The position numbers and the translations under genes were made by a program. A stretch of DNA of 64,000 nt, from the NCBI RefSeq assembly GCF_008973755.1, contig NZ_WBOM01000003.1, positions 434,001 to 498,000 of the forward strand. The letters are read 5' to 3'. The stretch comes from Nitrincola alkalilacustris. GTDB taxonomy: Bacteria; Pseudomonadota; Gammaproteobacteria; Pseudomonadales; Balneatricaceae. Positions 61,291 through 64,000 of the stretch are shown one piece after another. Every line of letters starts with the position of its first letter. Position 1 is the first letter of the stretch. The notes under the pieces are model-generated. The model ran no database searches, had not been told where the DNA came from, and was given only the letters and a program-made list of their open reading frames with translations.

Positions 61291-62490
61291 TCAGCTGGTT
61301 TTCAATACATTCGCAACAGCCTTGCAGACATAGTCAAGATTCTGCCCAGACAAACCCGCTACATTCACACGACTGGAGTCGACCATATAGATGCTGTACT
61401 CATCGCGCAGACGGTGAACCTGTGCAGCCGAGATACCCAGGAAGGAGAACATGCCTTTCTGGCGCTCAATAAAGCTGAAATCCTGCGCCACACCCTGTTG
61501 GCTCAACGTATGATTGAACTGTACGCGCAGATCGCTGATCCGTTTGCGCATCTGTCCCAGCTCCTGTTGCCAGAGGTTGCGCAGATCACCATTACCCAGA
61601 ATCACTTCCACTATAGCGGCCCCGTGATTGGGGGGCATGGAGTAGTGAGAGCGGATGGTGCCGAACAGCTGGCTAGCCGTGTTGGGCGCCTGCTGTGCAT
61701 TGGCGGACAGGATCAGCAGTACACCTGTGCGCTCACGATACAGGCCGAAGTTCTTTGAGCAGGATGCTGCGATAATCAGCTCAGGTACTTGTTCTGCCAT
61801 GAAGCGAACACCGGCGGCATCCTGATCCAGCCCGTCACCCAGACCCTGGTAGGCGATATCAACAAATGGCAGCAGCCCCTTGCGCTGAACCAGTTCGGTG
61901 ACTGCCTTCCACTGCTCCAGATTCAGATCGGCACCGCTTGGGTTATGGCAGCAGCCATGCAACAGCACGATATCACCGGTTTTGGCGTTTTCCAGTGCCG
62001 ACATCATCTTGTCAAACTGAATGCCGCCACTGGCATGGTCATAGTAGGCATAGGTCTGGATCTTCAGACCTGCACCACCGAGCAGCGGGATATGGTTGGC
62101 CCAGGTTGGGTCGCTGACCCATACAGTGGTATCGGGTGAGCAGCTTTTCAGAAACTCTGCAGCCATGCGCAACGCACCACAACCGCCCGGTGTCTGGGCA
62201 ATCGCAAGGCGATCACTCAGTTGCTGATACAGGGACTGACCCAGAATCAGTTCGCTGATCAATTGATTGTAAAGAGGTGAGCCAGCCGGTCCGATATAGC
62301 TCTTGGTCAGCTCCTGCTCAAGCAGGATGCGCTCGGCACGGTCAACGGCCTGCATGATGGGGGTGTTGCCCAGCTCATCCTTATAGACCCCCACGCCAAG
62401 GTCTACCTTGTGCGGATTAGGGTCCTGCCGATACAGTGCCATCAATTGCAGTATCGCGTCGTGGGGCTGGGCTTGAATGACTTCAAACAT
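61291..62490 (-). CDS. Aromatic-amino-acid/aspartate aminotransferase (class I, TyrB/AspC type)
   Basis: A 399-residue class I aminotransferase starting MFEVIQAQPHDAILQLMALYRQDPNPHKVDLGVGVYKDE, with SDPTWANHIPLLGGAGLKIQTYAYYD, LLHGCCHNPSGADL and the PLP lysine in SCSKNFGLYRERTGVL. It matches the TyrB/AspC family in length. It follows the indolepyruvate oxidoreductase gene by 12 bases, with its GAGGAG site next to that gene's stop, so it likely feeds aromatic 2-oxo acids (indolepyruvate, phenylpyruvate) to that enzyme. Confidence 0.92.
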   Translation of the reverse strand: MFEVIQAQPHDAILQLMALYRQDPNPHKVDLGVGVYKDELGNTPIMQAVDRAERILLEQELTKSYIGPAGSPLYNQLISELILGQSLYQQLSDRLAIAQTPGGCGALRMAAEFLKSCSPDTTVWVSDPTWANHIPLLGGAGLKIQTYAYYDHASGGIQFDKMMSALENAKTGDIVLLHGCCHNPSGADLNLEQWKAVTELVQRKGLLPFVDIAYQGLGDGLDQDAAGVRFMAEQVPELIIAASCSKNFGLYRERTGVLLILSANAQQAPNTASQLFGTIRSHYSMPPNHGAAIVEVILGNGDLRNLWQQELGQMRKRISDLRVQFNHTLSQQGVAQDFSFIERQKGMFSFLGISAAQVHRLRDEYSIYMVDSSRVNVAGLSGQNLDYVCKAVANVLKTS

Positions 62491-62501
62491 TTTTATTCTC
62501 C

Positions 62502-64000
62502 TCAGGCTGCGCTGGCGGTAGCGACAGCAACTCCATTTTTATACTCTGCGAGCAGGATCCGGTGCTTTTCAGCTGCTTTTTCAGCCGCTTGCTCACGCAC
62601 CGGGCCGAAGCCTCGGATCTCGGCAGGCAGATTAGCCAGTTCTACAGCCGTTGCATAGTTCTCTTTATCCAGTGATCCGACAAACATATCCAGCAGTGCT
62701 TCATAGTCGGCCAGCAGCTGTCGGTCCAGTTTACGATCGGCACTGAAGCGGAAGGGGTCGAGTTTGCCATTTCTGAGATGACGCAGACCGGCCAGCACTT
62801 TAAGAGCCTTCAGCATCCAGGGGCCAAAGCGACGTTTGGCCGGGCGCCCCTTGCCATCAAGTGCCTTTGACAGCAGTGGTGGTGCCATATGGAAATTGAT
62901 GGTGTAGTCACCACTGAAGGTGCTTTCGATCTCCTTCAGGAAGTCTGTTTCGGTGAACAGACGTGCCACTTCATACTCATCCTTATAAGACATCAGACGG
63001 AAAAGTTGTTTCGCAACGGCTTCGCTCAGTTTACCAGAAAAAGCGCTGCCTGATTTGCCGACAAGCTGTTCTTCGGCTTTCATGACTCTGGTCATCTGCT
63101 CGCGATAGCGTGCTGCCCAGGCGCTGTTCTGATAGCGGGTCAGATACTCTGCATTCTTCTGTATCTGCTGCTCCAGAGTCAGTGGCTCAACGATTTCTGC
63201 TGCGGCAAAACGGGACTTGAGGTACTCCGCATCTGCTGCAGCCAGTCGACCCCACGCAAATGCCTGCTTGTTCTTCTCAACCGCGACGCCGTTGAGTTCA
63301 ATCGCGCGCTGCAGAGCAGCCATGGAAACCGGTACCAGACCACGCTGCCAGGCAAAGCCCAGCATCATCATGTTGGAGAACACAGTATCACCCAGCAGGC
63401 GCTCGGCCATGGTGTTGGCATCCATGCTGTCAAAACCGGATTCACCGGCTATATCGGCCAGCATGCCGACGCGCTTGCGACTGTCCATATTGGCATCACG
63501 GAAGAGTACATAGTCCGCTGTCGGCAACTCCGCCTGGTTGACTACGATACGGGAGTGGTCCTTACGCAGTACATTCAGGGCTTTCTGCGAGGTCGCAACC
63601 ACCATATCACAGGCGATCAGGGCATCGGCCTGGCCCTCTTCAATACGGACCTGATGCAGCTTTTCAGGACTGTCGGCCAGGCGAACATAGCTTAATACCG
63701 CACCACCTTTTTGCGCAAAGCCCATAAAGTCGAGTACCGATGCACCCTTTGATTCCAGGTGAGCGGCCATGGTAATCAGCGCACCTATGGTGACGATCCC
63801 GGTTCCACCGACACCCACGACCATCATGTCATAGGTGCCTTGCAGGGCAGGCTGCAAGGGTGAAGGCAGATCGTTTACCCGCTTCCAGAAACTGTCACCG
63901 ACGCTTTCCGCCTGAGGCTTGCGCAGTTCGCCACCTTCAATGGTGACAAAGCTCGGACAGAAACCCTTCACGCAGGAGAAATCCTTGTTGCAGGAGGACT
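62502..64000 (-). CDS. Indolepyruvate ferredoxin oxidoreductase, C-terminal part (runs off window end)
   Basis: The frame is open to the window edge; the GTG at 63971 is internal, because the upstream codons continue SSCNKDFSC in front of VKGFCPSFVTIEGG, a cysteine cluster for an iron-sulfur centre. About 499 residues are visible: the end of the ferredoxin-like segment, then the gamma-type domain MVVGVGGTGIVTIGALITMAAHLESKGASVLDFMGFAQKGGAV, and a DUF6537-like C-terminus. Full-length single-chain enzymes are around 1150 residues. The enzyme decarboxylates aryl pyruvates to arylacetyl-CoA with ferredoxin as acceptor. The aromatic aminotransferase is directly downstream. Confidence 0.92.
   Translation of the reverse strand, partial: SSCNKDFSCVKGFCPSFVTIEGGELRKPQAESVGDSFWKRVNDLPSPLQPALQGTYDMMVVGVGGTGIVTIGALITMAAHLESKGASVLDFMGFAQKGGAVLSYVRLADSPEKLHQVRIEEGQADALIACDMVVATSQKALNVLRKDHSRIVVNQAELPTADYVLFRDANMDSRKRVGMLADIAGESGFDSMDANTMAERLLGDTVFSNMMMLGFAWQRGLVPVSMAALQRAIELNGVAVEKNKQAFAWGRLAAADAEYLKSRFAAAEIVEPLTLEQQIQKNAEYLTRYQNSAWAARYREQMTRVMKAEEQLVGKSGSAFSGKLSEAVAKQLFRLMSYKDEYEVARLFTETDFLKEIESTFSGDYTINFHMAPPLLSKALDGKGRPAKRRFGPWMLKALKVLAGLRHLRNGKLDPFRFSADRKLDRQLLADYEALLDMFVGSLDKENYATAVELANLPAEIRGFGPVREQAAEKAAEKHRILLAEYKNGVAVATASAA

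Noticed and set aside
1-64000. CRISPR arrays, prophage, transposases, tRNA or rRNA genes
   Set aside because: No regularly spaced repeats, phage structural genes, transposase motifs, cloverleaf-like sequences or rRNA segments were recognised while reading both strands. Short tRNA-like folds could be missed without a dedicated search.

Overview
This window looks like chromosome from a marine, heterotrophic gammaproteobacterium, most like the Oceanospirillaceae (Marinobacterium/Neptunomonas/Amphritea type). That placement is an inference from gene content: three TRAP-type uptake systems, a DMSP-catabolism cluster, many LysR regulators, chemoreceptors, and gammaproteobacterial markers such as an OsmC-YcaO fusion, Tpx with E. 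coli residue numbering and a yjiR/yjiS pair. I saw no rRNA, tRNA, CRISPR array, insertion sequence or prophage.

Layout. 1-5.1 kb: the first codons of a response regulator, a DASS-family anion transporter and the ABC exporter pair mdlA/mdlB, all on the minus strand. 5.3-9.1 kb: a complete TRAP operon (dctQ-dctM-dctP) and a DUF4202 protein. 9.2-10.9 kb: a small accessory block with a truncated GFA-family gene, a secreted SecD-P1-head-like protein, a GNAT acetyltransferase and a HigBA toxin-antitoxin pair. 11-17.7 kb: small regulator-enzyme units, namely an MDR oxidoreductase with LysR, a YgjP-like peptidase, LysR with a GST/NTF2-like/tautomerase operon, and AraC with LysE. 17.8-25.5 kb: the OsmC-YcaO protein with a cyclic-nucleotide-binding protein, two orphan periplasmic binding proteins, a chemoreceptor and a NYN/LOTUS protein. 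25.5-28 kb: yjiR, yjiS and tpx.

28-43 kb is the most interesting part. A NarL-type response regulator is divergent from a dCache chemoreceptor, followed by dddC-dddA-dddD. Together these encode DMSP cleavage by the CoA-transferase/lyase DddD, then oxidation of 3-hydroxypropionate to malonate semialdehyde (DddA) and on to acetyl-CoA (DddC). Next come an aminotransferase and a LysR regulator, then a Cache-domain histidine kinase divergent from TRAP permease genes that lack a binding-protein gene. The response-regulator/chemoreceptor and kinase/TRAP intergenic regions carry the same CTACGTAG...CGTATTT element, with equal internal spacing and nearly equal distances to both flanking starts. This suggests that the separated kinase and regulator are partners bracketing the DMSP genes. 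The dddC leader can also fold into two mutually exclusive hairpins, one of which covers its ribosome binding site.

43-48.2 kb: a FapA (DUF342) protein, LysE exporter, small lipoprotein, AGCS amino-acid symporter and universal stress protein. 48.6-53.6 kb: a PaaN-like aldehyde dehydrogenase, enoyl-CoA hydratase and SDR, then MarR and a Bcr/CflA-type efflux pump. 53.7-58.2 kb: a third TRAP operon with a strong hairpin between dctP and dctQ, and a divergent LysR gene whose upstream region has a perfect FNR-type box. 58.3-64 kb: pepQ, a cupin-type XRE regulator, a glycerophosphodiester phosphodiesterase, an aromatic/aspartate aminotransferase and the C-terminal part of indolepyruvate ferredoxin oxidoreductase, which runs off the window. 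The last two form an aromatic amino-acid degradation pair.
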